A DNA stretch of 64,000 nt from Megaleporinus macrocephalus (GCA_021613375.1 CM038720.1:4031889-4095888); one strand, 5' to 3'. Shown: positions 26,362 to 38,159, counted from the first letter of the stretch. A program made the numbers and translations. The notes: a model not told the origin generated them from the sequence alone.

Positions 26362-27792
26362 TTTGATCTGCCAAAACAAGGGCGCCCACAGGACACGACG
26401 AAATCCAGCGTTACTGATGAATATGCAAGGAACAGTTTCTGGAAATTTGTAGCGTTTAAAATCTTCCAGACCCTAATTGAACGAAATAACCTCACAATGG
26501 TTTAATGGCGGTGCTTTCTGCACCACTTTCAAACCACTCCTCTCACTACATATTAAAACAGTGGGTGGACAGATAATTTATTTCCTTGTAGAGTGGCAAA
26601 CAGCGACGCAGTGTGCTGTGTTCATGAACTGCACTCAAAAAACTTCTATAGTACAAAGCACATTTGCTGTTATACTTTTTTTTAATAAAAGCAAACAAAA
26701 GAAATGCTAAGAAATAATTAAAAAAGCAGTAAGTAAAAGCTCAAATTAGGCCGCTGTCCAAGGCGGTGGTGCTGAATTAATACAATGGCATGGAAACAAA
26801 TATTCCGTGAACACAATGAGAACAAGATGCAAAAAGCTAACTATACACACAACTACACATAATTACGGCGCAAAATCAAGGATTATGGATAAAATCTCAC
26901 ATTTCTTCTTGTAACAACACGAGGTATTTTGGGAGGGCTGCGGGATAGATATTAAATACGTACCGGTAGACACTGTAAACATGCTTCTGAGTGACTTTTC
27001 CATAGAATCTATCACATCAATAAGAGCTCATTGTAAATGCAAGGACAGCAGACTCGTGAGTGTAAACATTCCCGGCCGTATTTATCAGTGTTTGCAAAGT
27101 AGAGTAACAGTTAACTTTACCACTTTTTATGTGACTCAGAATTAGGTAACTGATGACTATTTGCACTATGAAAGATTCAGTAATAAGGCAGACCTTTACC
27201 TTATTTTAGATATTAATCTATTCTGCCTGTTATTCTCAAAAATGAACATTTTACAGAACGACTGAGTTAACAAAGAGCTGCCACATGTATATTTTAACAC
27301 CTTTAATACATATTGTATATGTTATATTACACGTATTTCATAGTATAATACAAATTCAAATAGTGATGTAATTTATTTAGTAATACCACAAGTTGATACC
27401 TATAGAAACTTAGCTAAAATTCTATATGCAATAATACAAAACAGAAAAATAAAATGACACAAAACACTTATTCTGCCTGTATTTTACCAGTGAACATGTA
27501 ATTATTGTCAATTCAATATACCACGAATAAGCTAAACTACAGTTTTATGCTAAAATTGCTGCATGTACTCAAAATGCTCGCTCACGTGTGCATGGATATC
27601 TGATCGTCAATCAAAATTCTTACATCAGCTTCTTATAAGCGTGTCGCGAAAATAAACACACAATATTTTAGTATTATTCTTCATGAAATTCTCAAATCTG
27701 AAAACTGCCTTAAACTAAAGCCAAACACTGATACTTTACAATAACAATGACCACAAACATTAAAACACAATTCTTTGAATTAACCGCCTTAC
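26362..27792. repeat. V2-V3 spacer, paralogous to the V1-V2 spacer
   Basis: Aligns with 30196-31430 and, at its left-to-right end next to V2, with 31850-32054, at lower identity than the V3-V5 spacers. It contains the V3 promoter. No gene is seen. Confidence 0.75.
26563..26620 (-). promoter_or_regulatory. V3 promoter: CGCT-core CSE plus CCACCC box
   Basis: The minus-strand GCACACTGCGTCGCTG has core CGCT at 26602-26605, about 241 bp upstream of the ATG. CCACCC (26563-26568) is 39 bp nearer the gene, with an AAATAAAT stretch between. Confidence 0.72.
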
Positions 27793-30195
27793 CTCGAGTG
27801 TTTCACCTTCTTCGGAGAAACTGATGATATTACAATCATCTAGGCTCTTCCTCAGAGTACCACCAGCAGGAAGTGTGTTATCATTGTGGGATCTGACGAA
27901 CTTGAAGTCACTGGTATGTGATCCTGTTGTCAGATACGCATCATAATTGTAAGAACTGCGGAGAGTTCCAGCTCCCTCAACCTCTGCATAGTTGGGAGGG
28001 AGATATGCGCTGGGAATGGCGACTGCTCCATCAAACAACAGTCTGGGCTTTCTCCTGTGACAAAACCTCACAGCCAGGATTAGTATAATGAAAGTCAGGA
28101 AGAAGGTGGACACGGAAACAAGCGCAATGATCAAGTATGATGTTAGTTTGGAGTTGCTCTCATCATAAGTCATGTCTTTTAGTTCTGGAACTTCAGCGAG
28201 GTTATCAGAAATAAGCAGATGAACAGAGCAGGTTGAAGAGAGAGGAGGCTGTCCGTTATCTTTCACTGAAATAACAAGGTTCTGCTTCATGCTGTCAGAT
28301 TCAGTGATGTCCCGCTGCGCCCTGATCTCTCCACTATGGAGACCGATGGTGAAAAGTCCTGGATCAGTAGACTTTATAATGTGATAGGACAGCCATGCGT
28401 TCTGTCCAGAGTCAGCATCCACAGCGATCACCTTGGAGACCAGAGAGCCTGAAAGGGCAGCTTTAGGGACCATCTCAGTCATTAAAGACTTTCCCTCTGG
28501 AGCAGGATATAATATCTGTGGAGAGTTATCATTCTCATCTGTTATGAACACACTCACAGTCGCGTTGCTGCTGAGTGGAGGAGAACCATTGTCTCTGGCC
28601 ACAACCTGGACTTTGAAGTTTCTGAACTGCTCATAGTCAAATGACCTCACAGCATGTATCACCCCCGTGTCAGCATTAATGGATAAAAATGAGGACACTG
28701 GAACACCGTTGACCTCACTGGGCACCAGAGAATACAGCACTGTGCCGTTTTGTCTCCAGTCTGGGTCTCTCGCAGTAACAGAACTAATAGAGGTGCCTGG
28801 TTTGTTATTCTCAGTTACATAGGCTTTATAGAACTGCTCCTCAAATACAGGTGCGTTGTCATTCACATCTGCCACAGACACGTGAAACGTTTTAAACGAG
28901 GATAAAGGTGGGGAACCTTCATCCGCTGCAATAACTGTAATGTTGTACTCTGATAGGAGTTCACGGTCGAGTGGACCAGATGTAGAAATTGAGAAATAAT
29001 TTTTAATAGATGGTGTTAATGTAAAAGGTACGTTTCCCTGGATACTGCAGCGAATCTGACGATTTTTCTCAGAATCTTTGTCTTGTACATTAATAATGCC
29101 TACTTCCGTTCCCGGTGACGTATTTTCAGGAATCGGATTGCTCAAAGATTTTAGTTGTATGGTGGGTGCATTATCATTAACGTCGACTACATCAACAATA
29201 ACTTTAGCAAAAGAAGCAAGTCCTGCACCATCTTTAGCTTGAATTCTTAATTCATACATAGTTTGTTTTTCATAATCCAGGTTTCCACTCAAAATTAAAA
29301 GTCCTGTTTGTGAGTCGAGGGTAAATAATTTAAGCACGTCACCAGAGAGATGTCCAAATTCATAAGTCACATGACCATTAGCGCCCTCATCTGCGTCTGC
29401 TGCGCTCACTGTAGTTATTGTGGTACCAACAGGAGAATCTTCACGCAGACTCACTTTATAAACTGGCTGACTAAAGACTGGAGAATTATCATTAGCATCG
29501 AGTACAGTAACATGTATAACTACAGAGGCAGATCTAGGCGGATTACCTCCATCCATAGCGGTGAGTAATAACCTCACCTCCTGCTCCTGTTCACGGTCCA
29601 GCTCTTTCTCTAAAACTAGCTCTCCATATCTTTCCTGACCAGGTTTATTATGGAAAACGAAAGAAAAGTGTTGATTATTTTGCAGTTTATAGCTCTGCAC
29701 GGCATTCATTCCGATGTCTGCGTCATGGGCTTCATTCACAGCATAGCGAGCCCCTTTGATGGCGGATTCCCGGATCTCTAATTTAACGATATCATTTGCA
29801 AATATGGGAGAGTTGTCATTAATATCAGTGATTTCCATAACAACGCGATGTAATTCCAGAGGATTTTCGAGGATCATTTCAAATTTCAATGTACAGTCAG
29901 GCATAATTCCACACAGCGTCTCCCTGTCGATTCTCTCGGCTACAATCAGATCTCCAGTATTCATGTCTATGTCACAATAACGTTTGCTGCCCTCATCGAC
30001 ATCCAAGCGCGCTTTGCGCAGGGTAAGTGTCCTCGCATTTATTCCAAGATCCTTTGCCAGATTCCCAATCACAGATCCAATCTTTTTCTCCTCTGGAACA
30101 GAATAGCTCACGTCTCCATTTACTGTCAGCAGCAAGAAGAGAATGGATGCCACGCCAAACAATAACGAACGAGCACGAAACCCAGAGTGTTCCAT
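27793..30195 (-). CDS. pcdhg: Protocadherin gamma variable exon V2
   Basis: Single exon of 801 codons from ATG 30195. The signal peptide ([20 protein letters not shown]...NG) precedes [15 protein letters not shown]1 loop C95-X5-C101 ([10 protein letters not shown]). EC2 is the most distinct part relative to V3-V5 ([35 protein letters not shown]), while EC3-EC4 are almost the same as V3-V5. In EC6 it reads CSVHLLIS where all others have CSVYLLIS, and the tail has [13 protein letters not shown] and [10 protein letters not shown]. The exon ends GAG at 27793, followed by GTAAGG. It belongs to the V2-V5 subfamily. Confidence 0.93.
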
Positions 30196-32054
30196 ATTGA
30201 TATGTCAAAACAAGGGCGCCCACAGGACACGACGAAATCCAGCGTTACTGATGAATATGGAATGAACAGTTTTTGGAAATTTGCAGCGTTTAAAATCCAC
30301 AAGAGCTTAAAAGAACCAAATAACCTCACAATGGTTCAATGGCGCTGCTTTCTGCACCACTTTCAAACCACTCCTCTCACTACATATTAAAACAGCGGGT
30401 GGACAGATCATTTATTTCATTCTAGAGTGGCAAACAGCGACGCAGTGTGCTGTGTCTATAAATTGCACTCAAAACACTTCTATGGTACAAAGCACATTCG
30501 CTGTTCTTTTTTTTAATAAAATTAAACAAAAAATGTAGAGAAATAAACCAATGAAAAATTACCAGAAATTGTAATGTAAACTAATGAAGTGAAAGCTCAA
30601 ATGACGCCGCTGTACAAGGCTGAGGTACTGAATGAATACACGGGTGTGGAAAGAAATACCCCGTGAACACAATAAAAATCAAATGCAAAAATCAAACTAT
30701 ACACACAACTGCACAGAACTATGGCGTAATATCAAGGATTATGGGGAACATCTCCACTCTCATCTTATCACAACATGAAATAATTTGGGAGGGCTGCGGG
30801 ACAGATATTAAATATGTACTGGTAATTGTTGTAAACATGCTTTTGAGTGACTTATTTTCATAAAATCTCTCACATCAATGACAGCTCAATGTCATGAAAA
30901 TATCTCCGGCCGTGTTCATCAGTGCTGGCAAAGTTGAGTAACAATTAACTTTACCACTTTTTATGTGAATCAGAATTTGTTAATTAATGTCTATTTACAC
31001 TATAAAAATTAAGTTATTAAGCAGACAATTGATGTACTTTAAATATTATTGTTTTTTGCCTGTTACTCTCAAAAATTAAAATGATACAGAACGACTAAGT
31101 TACAAAGAGTTGCCACATGTATACTTTAACATTTTTAATGCAGATTTTTTCATGTTGTATTACATGTATTTTATATTATAATACAATTCAAATGGCAAAA
31201 CAAATCAGTTAGTGTAGTGATTCCCTTCATTAAGTAATACCATGTGCTGATACCTATAGAAATTTAGTTATATATTCTATATGCAATAATACAAAACAGA
31301 AAAATGTAATGACACAAAACACTTAATATGCCTATATTTTACCAGGGAACATGTAATTACTGTGAGTTATTATTCCACGTATACACGATTAATATCTTAA
31401 ACTACTGTTTTATGCTGAAATTGCTGCATGAATGTGGTAAAAGCTCATATTAGGCCGCTATCCACTGCTGTTGTGCTGAATTATTGCAACGGTGTAAATC
31501 TATGAACACAATAAGAACCAGATTTTGCTAAAACACACTTTTCAGTGACTTGTCCATACAGACTCCCACACCAAAACATTCAGTTATTAAGCAGACAATT
31601 AATTTACTTGATATATTAATGTATTTTGCCTGTTATTCTTAAATGTTTAAATACACAAAATTACTGAACAAAGAAAAACATGTAAACACGTATATTTTAA
31701 CTTTTTTATTGAATGTGTATTTTATAATACCAATTTAAACAGGCCATCATTTAATCAGTTAGTCTAGTGATTCGATGTGTTGATACCTATAGACACGTAG
31801 TTAAATATTTTGTATGCAATAATACAAAAAAATTGTACCATGTCCTCAGGATGCTACCTCAATTGTTCATGCACCTCTGATCGTTCATCGAAATTCTTAC
31901 GTCAGCTTCTTAGAAGTATATTACAACAGTAAACACACATTATTGTCGCTTTTTTTCCTGAACTTCTTAAATCCCAAAACTGACGTGAACTAAAGTAAAA
32001 CCAAAGACCACAATCATCAATCGTCAACGCAATTGCTTGAAGAAAACGTCTTAC
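30196..32054. repeat. V1-V2 spacer with an internally duplicated segment
   Basis: The spacer is homologous to the V2-V3 spacer but about 430 bp longer. The extra length is a second, degraded copy (about 31435-31850) of sequence already present near 30590-31430. Shared landmarks are AGCTCAAATTAGGCCGCTGT near 26738, AGCTCATATTAGGCCGCTAT near 31442, and the following GAACACAATAAGAAC-type stretch. No exon remains between the copies. Confidence 0.65.
30397..30455 (-). promoter_or_regulatory. V2 promoter: CGCT-core CSE plus CCACCC box
   Basis: The minus-strand GCACACTGCGTCGCTG has core CGCT at 30436-30439, about 241 bp upstream of the ATG. CCACCC (30397-30402) is 39 bp nearer the gene. Confidence 0.72.
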
Positions 32055-34448
32055 CTCGAGTGTTTCACCTGCCTCAGAGAAGCTGATTATAGCATCAGGG
32101 CTCTTCCTCAGAGTACCACCAGCAGGAAGTGTGCTATCATTGTAGGATCTGATGAACTTGAAGTCACTGGTATGTGATCCTGTTGTCAGATACGCGTCAT
32201 AATTGTAAGAACTGCGGAGAGTTCCAGCTCCCTCAAGATCTGCATAATTGGGAGGGAGATAAGCGCTGGGAATGGCGACTGCTCCATCAAACAACAGTCT
32301 GGGCTTTCTCCTGCGACAAAACCTCACAGCCAGGATCAGGATAATGAAAGTCAGGAAGAAGGTGGACACGGACACAAGTGCAATGATCAAATATGATGTT
32401 AATTTGGAGTTGCTGTCCTCATAAGTCATGTCTTTAAGTTCTGGAACTTCAGCGAGGTTATCAGAAATAAGCAGATAAACTGAGCAGGTTGAAGAGAGAG
32501 GAGGCTGTCCGTTATCTTTCACTGAAATAACAAGGTTCTGCTTCATGCTGTCAGATTCAGTGATGTCCCGCTGCGCCCTGATCTCTCCACTATGGAGACC
32601 TATGGTGAAAAGTCCCGGATCAGTAGACTTTATGATGTGATAGGACAGCCACGCGTTCTGTCCAGAGTCAGCATCCACAGCGATCACCTTGGAGACCAGA
32701 GAGCCTGACAGAGCAGCTTTAGGAACCATCTCAGTCATTAAAGACTTTCCCTCTGGAGCAGGATATAATATCTGTGGAGAGTTATCATTCTCATCTGTTA
32801 TGAACACACTCACAGTCGCGTTGCTGCTGAGTGGAGGAGAACCATTGTCTCTGGCCACAACCTGGACTTTGAAGTTTTTGAACTGTTCATAGTCAAATGA
32901 CCTCACAGCATGGATCACCCCCGTGTCAGCATTAATGGATAAAAATGAGGACACTGGAACACCGTTGACCTCACTGGGCACCAAAGAATACAGCACTGTG
33001 CCGTTCTGTCTCCAGTCAGGGTCTCTCGCAGTAACAGAACTAATAGAGGTGCCTGGTTTGTTATTCTCAGCAATATATGCACTAAACGATTGCTGTTCAA
33101 ATAAAGGAGGGTTGTCATTTACATCACCTACTTGGATATTCAGTGTTGTAGTTGAGAATAAGGAAGGTGTACCCCCATCGTTCGCTGTTATTGTAACGTT
33201 ATACTCAGAGACCTTCTCCCGATCAAGCAAAGTGGTAGTAATTAAGGTAAAATAATTTTTAATTGACGGTTGTAACTTGAATGGTAAGTTGTTGGGGACA
33301 GAACAACTGACTCGGCTGTTTTCGCCAGAGTCTTGGTCTTTTACGTTTAATATGGCAACCTCAGAGCCAAGGGCAATGTTTTCTGGAATGGGGTTTGTAA
33401 GAGATTTCACTGTTATTACAGGCGCATTGTCATTAACATCGACTATTTCAACAATGACTTTGCAATGGGTAGTCTGACCGCCTCCATCCTCTGCCTGTAC
33501 TTCCATCTCATATGAGGAAGCGTGCTCGTGGTCAAGTTGTCCAATTACCAAAATGTTCCCATTTTTTTCATCAATTTGAAACAGATTACTGGTACTGTCC
33601 GAGATGTGGTTAATATAATACGTTATTTGTCCATTTGCGCCTTCATCCATATCAGTAGCTTCAATTTGGATAACCGATGTTCCCGGTGCCGAATTTTCAT
33701 GTAACTGAGCCCTGTATAAGGACTGCGCGAACACAGGGATATTATCATTGAAGTCTATAACGATCACCTGTATATCAACGGTGCCGGATCGAGGAGGATT
33801 TCCTCCATCCACCGCAGTCAGTACCAAAGAATGCTCACCTTCTGTTTCTCGATCGAGGTTGTTTTTTAAAACAATGTCCACGTACCTGTCTTTACTGGAC
33901 CTTACATCGATGGCAAAGTTTTTGTTTTGACTAAGAATATAATTCTGAACTGAATTCATGCCAACATCCAGGTCCCGTGCGCGAGCTATTTGAAATTTGC
34001 TTCCAGTCGGCGCTGTCTCGCTGATCTCAAGCTTGATTGCATCTTTTGGGAACACAGGCGCGTTGTCGTTGACGTCCTGCACCTCTAAAATAACGTTGTG
34101 AAGCTCCAGAGGATTCTCAAGGATAAATTCAAAATGCAAAAGACAGCTGGACGTTGATCCACACAGAGCCTCCCGGTCAATTCTCTCCAATACAAAAATA
34201 TTTCCTGAATACAAGTCTACTCCACAATATCGCCTGTCTCCTTGATAATCCAATCTGGCCTTGCGAGATCTTAGACCTTTCGCATCCACATTAAGATCCT
34301 TGCTGAGGCTTCCAATTGTGTATTTTGTTTTGGTTTCCTCCGGGACAGAATAACGAAGGTCTGCCACAGTGATCCGGACAAAGAATGATAAAAATATCAT
34401 TGCACCAAACCGCCATTTGTATGCGAACGTCGCCGGTGTATTCGACAT
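32055..34448 (-). CDS. pcdhg: Protocadherin gamma variable exon V1, first after the alpha constant exons
   Basis: Single exon of 798 codons from ATG 34448. It is the most divergent ectodomain in the set. The signal segment is WRFGAMIFLSFFVRITVA, EC1 has GSLSKDLNVDAKGL instead of the usual GNIAKDLG, and the loop is C96-X5-C102. EC2 to EC4 are also distinct (for example TAPTGSKFQIARARDLDVG and HVTV replaced by VIVIDFNDNIPVF). From [10 protein letters not shown] in EC5 onward it becomes nearly identical to the others, with small changes such as FEQFKNFKV in EC5 and DLEGAGTLR and [14 protein letters not shown] in the tail. The exon ends GAG at 32055, followed by GTAAGA. It is nearest the alpha constant region, with a REST-like site about 0.7 kb upstream of its ATG. 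Confidence 0.92.
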
Positions 34449-34595
34449 ATTCTTAGATCAGACAAGTAAAATCCGTGAAGCATAAAATATTTTCAGTCAA
34501 TCTGTTGATTTTAGTCAAGCGTACTCTTCTCATACGAATGCGCACAAATCACTGTTTTGTTCTTTGTGAAAGGGAAAAAAATAAAAGCACAGAAT

Positions 34596-34655
34596 GGGTG
34601 TGTTTTCCTTACTGATATATCAGGATTGGTGAAGAGCGACACTGTGTGGTGAAGT
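34596..34655 (-). promoter_or_regulatory. V1 promoter: CGCT-core CSE plus CACCC-like box
   Basis: The minus-strand CCACACAGTGTCGCTC has core CGCT at 34635-34638, about 187 bp upstream of the ATG. A weaker ACACCC box (34596-34601) keeps the 39-bp spacing. ATATATC lies between. Confidence 0.68.
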
Positions 34656-35130
34656 AGGGAAATTATTTTAAACTGTAACTGTTTCAGCAGTTTACTGTAG
34701 CTGCAACTGTATACTTAAACTAAAATAATTATGTTGTTTTAATATAAATAGAAGTATTTTGATTAACCTTAAATGGAATCCTGACGTGTATGCCCTAAAA
34801 TCAGTGTACAAAAATTCCAATACTAGTTGTGCACCTTTGGCGCACTGTGATGAAGTAATATGGGTGCAGTGGAGTCAATGCTACTGAAAAAAAAGATATA
34901 TTTAGCTCATTGTTCCTCGATCATTGGATAAGAGAGAAACAGTAAACATTTGAATCATCTAAATAACAAAAAAGCAGTGTATTAGAAGGATTAGAAGGAT
35001 TTTCTCTGTTTTTAATTATATTATTTTTCTTGTTTTATTAAACGTTTTGGAGGGTATTGGAAATGTGCACCATATAGGAACCAACTTGGCTTAACAGCCA
35101 GGAATACCATTAATATGCACCGTGCTGCCT

Positions 35131-35151
35131 TTCAGTACCACGGACAGCACC
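35131..35151 (+). promoter_or_regulatory. REST/NRSF silencer element (RE1)
   Basis: The left half TTCAGTACCAC and right half GGACAGCACC together match the 21-bp RE1 consensus at 19 of 21 positions, with the two halves at canonical spacing. The mismatches are C to T at position 6 and G to A at position 19. REST represses neuronal genes in non-neuronal cells, and RE1 sites are known in mammalian protocadherin clusters, including at the HS5-1 enhancer. Confidence 0.75.
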
Positions 35152-35811
35152 GCTCAAAGACAACACGCGACTCTAGTCAATGAGCCACTAAACAAGATTA
35201 AGGGAACACGAAATATAAAATATATTTAGTTCAATATGTGTGTAATGTTTAAAATTGGCAACAAATTTGATTCCAAATAACAGTTTAATAGTTTTTTTCT
35301 CTATTTACAGATATATAAATCAATATAAGAATGTCAACATTACTGGTGAAACAATCTGAGAAACAAAAACATAATGAATGACTGCCTATTCAAATGACGG
35401 AAATGCTATTTTGGAACTTTAGTTTAACAAGAAAGTGTACTGTCAAGTCCAAAACACTACATCCTAAACCACAAAACACTGGATTATTTTTTTTCTGTTA
35501 AGAAAGTTTTTGTTTTTCAAAGATTTGCAAGTCATTTTGAAATTCAAAATTTGGTCTTTTCCTAATAAATAATTATCTTTCACTTTGCACATTACTGGTA
35601 AGAAACATCAATACAATGTGTATTCTGAAAGACAGGATACAAATTAATATACTGCAATAGCAGCATTTGTGAAATGATGAAATCCAAACATTAATCAACT
35701 CAATAGCTCCTTAGATGGTTTCATAAATAGTGAAAAATTACAAAATCCGCAGAACATTCTGTCAAACGGCTTCACTGTAGTTGTGCAAATCATTATAAAA
35801 AAGAAGCCAAG

Positions 35812-35828
35812 CTACCATCTAGTGGTAG
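35812..35828 (-). promoter_or_regulatory. CTCF-like motif, minus orientation
   Basis: On the minus strand CCACTAGATGGTAG matches CCASYAGRKGGCRS at 13 of 14 positions. It lies 0.66 kb from the REST element, between the alpha constant and gamma variable regions. Confidence 0.5.
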
Positions 35829-36175
35829 ATGTAGCACTACAAAGAAAACCACATTAGAAGTACATTAAGCACAGTACATATCCAGATACATTTTAAACAG
35901 GTAAAAAAATGACATCAGGTGGGAACATCATGCAGTGAGATTCATCACGTTCATATACAACAGTATATAAATATACTGGATTTTTTAAAATACTTACCTG
36001 AAGACTAGGGATGTAATCAATCACACAAATACATTACTTGTATTAAACAGATTAAACAGATACATATAAATTTGCTTTCTCCATTATTGTTATTATAGAG
36101 TCCATTATTATTTTTTTTTATTCTAGGATTAACTTATAACATGCTTCTTAGTCCCACAACATAACACATTTATCC

Positions 36176-36435
36176 ATGAGTTTATTTAATTGTTGGGAGT
36201 GCAACAACAGAAAAACTTTACATTCAATTTAATTGAAAGAAACTGACTATAATGATGTTATGCAACTTACTAATGACATTAAAGATGGGAGGCAGGATGA
36301 GGGCTGGAGCAAAAGGGTAATTGGTGTTGACTGTTTACAAATGTTGGTATTTAAACCCTGCAGTAGAATTAGATGATATAATAATTGAATGTTCAGAATG
36401 TTCTCCATGATGCACTGTCACACCCCAAGATGCAT
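36176..36435. repeat. Dispersed repeat, copy 1
   Basis: Begins near GGGAGTGCAACAACA and ends near CACACCCCAAGATGCATAT. It is closely matched by 38160-38445 in the same orientation. The family is not recognised. Confidence 0.75.
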
Positions 36436-36624
36436 ATTTCCGCTGCTATGCACTGCAATATCAAAATTTCATGATGCTACACCCCTACTAATTATCTACA
36501 GTTGCTATTTGTGTTGAATAAGTCCAAATGCTTCACTCATCAATCATGGGGGCACAATAATACAAGCAACTTCCTTACCACTAAATATGTTTAGTTAAAG
36601 TCTACTTTTATGGGCATATTTTAC

Positions 36625-36716
36625 CTCTAAAAACTGTTATGTTCCCATTCACGCTGTTTCTCTCTGTGTAAGCTCCTTGACTGCTTCTCCCTCGTTGGTC
36701 ACCAGTTGCATTCTCC
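36625..36716 (-). other. Exon-like block, open in one frame
   Basis: On the minus strand a polypyrimidine acceptor (CTTTTTTTCAG) precedes a 92-bp block ending AGAG and followed by GTAAAA. One phase is open throughout (ENATGDQRGRSSQGAYTERN, then 10 more residues). I do not recognise the peptide. It could be an exon of an unannotated minus-strand transcript or coincidence. Confidence 0.25.
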
Positions 36717-37429
36717 CTGAAAAAAAGTTTTAATGGTTTCATGTTTTAGTTAGACTATGTAAAGTAATTATTTTAACACAACAGTTTCTAAAAATATATT
36801 ATTGAGATAATCCAATCCTTTAAAAAATAGAATTTTATTAACTGTACAATTTATTAGAATAAATTCATATGTATTTTTAAAAAATGTTATTAGTCTACAT
36901 ATTTAGCAGGCTCATATGTATTTGTTTTGGTCTGTGTAAGTCCACAATTAGATACGCTTAAATATTAGCAGTGCTCTGTCTGCTCCATGTAATACTTCCT
37001 GTTTAATAATTGCATATATTTTGAATGGTTTTCAGCATCAAACGTATGTTTAGATTTGACCAGTGTTTTCAACCAATATTTTATGGTGGGCTATGATGCT
37101 CAAATGTGTACATGATATTAATGTGACTGCATTTTATAGTATATTTCCCCTTAATAATCCCTGATTTTTTTTATTATGTATTATTATCAGCTTGCATGAC
37201 GTTTTTTCTATATTTTTAATTAACCACCATAAAGAAGTTAAACAATGCAAATCTATGGGGCAATGTGGGGCAAAATGGAACAAAGAGTACAAAGTGTACT
37301 TTTGTGTTCCACAATCGGTAGTGAAATACAATCAGTATAGTCTGTGTCTATATCCCAGGAATATGTGTGTGTATTGGTTTGTATATCGCATGTTGTCGTC
37401 GTTTTATTAAATAATAATACACGACAAGC

Positions 37430-37560
37430 CCATCACGGCCGTTCAGTCCCCATAGCACTACATTTCCCACAAGTCCAAGCGGAAAACTGCATCGCCTGCT
37501 GTCATCCCCAAGTCAATCCGCTCACTGCTGCACTCACCATCAGGATTTAGTTCCGTATAC
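37430..37560. promoter_or_regulatory. Possible promoter with a ZNF143-like motif
   Basis: A locally CpG-richer patch in an AT-rich spacer contains ACTACATTTCCCACAAG (near 37458), resembling the ACTACAATTCCC element bound by ZNF143/THAP11 in vertebrate promoters. A strong minus-strand splice donor (ACAG then GTAAGC) sits about 0.4 kb to the right near 37927. No gene is assigned. Confidence 0.2.
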
Positions 37561-38159
37561 TTCGCGGTTTTGAGCTGTTGTGATTATGAACATTGTTTGG
37601 TTTCGCTTTTTAACTGAATCTGTCTCTTGTTTTGACCGTGTCTGGCTTACGTTTTTGAACATTTAGTTTGCTTTTCTGCTCATCGAATAAACCCCAGAAC
37701 CACAGTGGCTGCTGTCAGTGTTAGCCGCTGTTTCCATTGTGGATACATTATGCTAATACAGCTGGCTAAATCTAGCTAGCTAGTCTGTCTGGTTAAAGGT
37801 GACGTTGACGTACAACAAGAGTAAATAACACAAGCAGTTTATCACACATATAGTAGGGCACTATCAGTCTCGTAATATGTCTCTACAACGTAGTTCTTAG
37901 AATAAGAGCTAATTTCCGGTGCTTACCTGTATTGTGGTAGCCTCGCTGCTAACTCGGGTCCCGCTGATCCGTTGAGGTTCGTTAAGTTTTGAATTTTAAA
38001 TGATAGCACGCGCCCTAGGCTATAGCAGACTGCATTATGGATGTAAAATGAAACTTTCAATGTAAAATGAAAATGAAACTTTCAATGTAAAATGATCTGC
38101 TTCAACCAGCAAAGAATGATACACCCACACATCATGGTTGCTGTTTACATTTTACATTT

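Noticed and set aside
1135..34448. Variable exons as beta-type single-exon genes
   Set aside because: Each has a clean GAG then GT donor and no stop at the tail end; beta genes end in-frame with their own stop.
35998..36200. Exon ending at the CAG/GTAAGT donor near 35998
   Set aside because: The upstream sequence is AT-rich with stops in all frames and no convincing acceptor; kept only as a remark with the 36.6-kb block.
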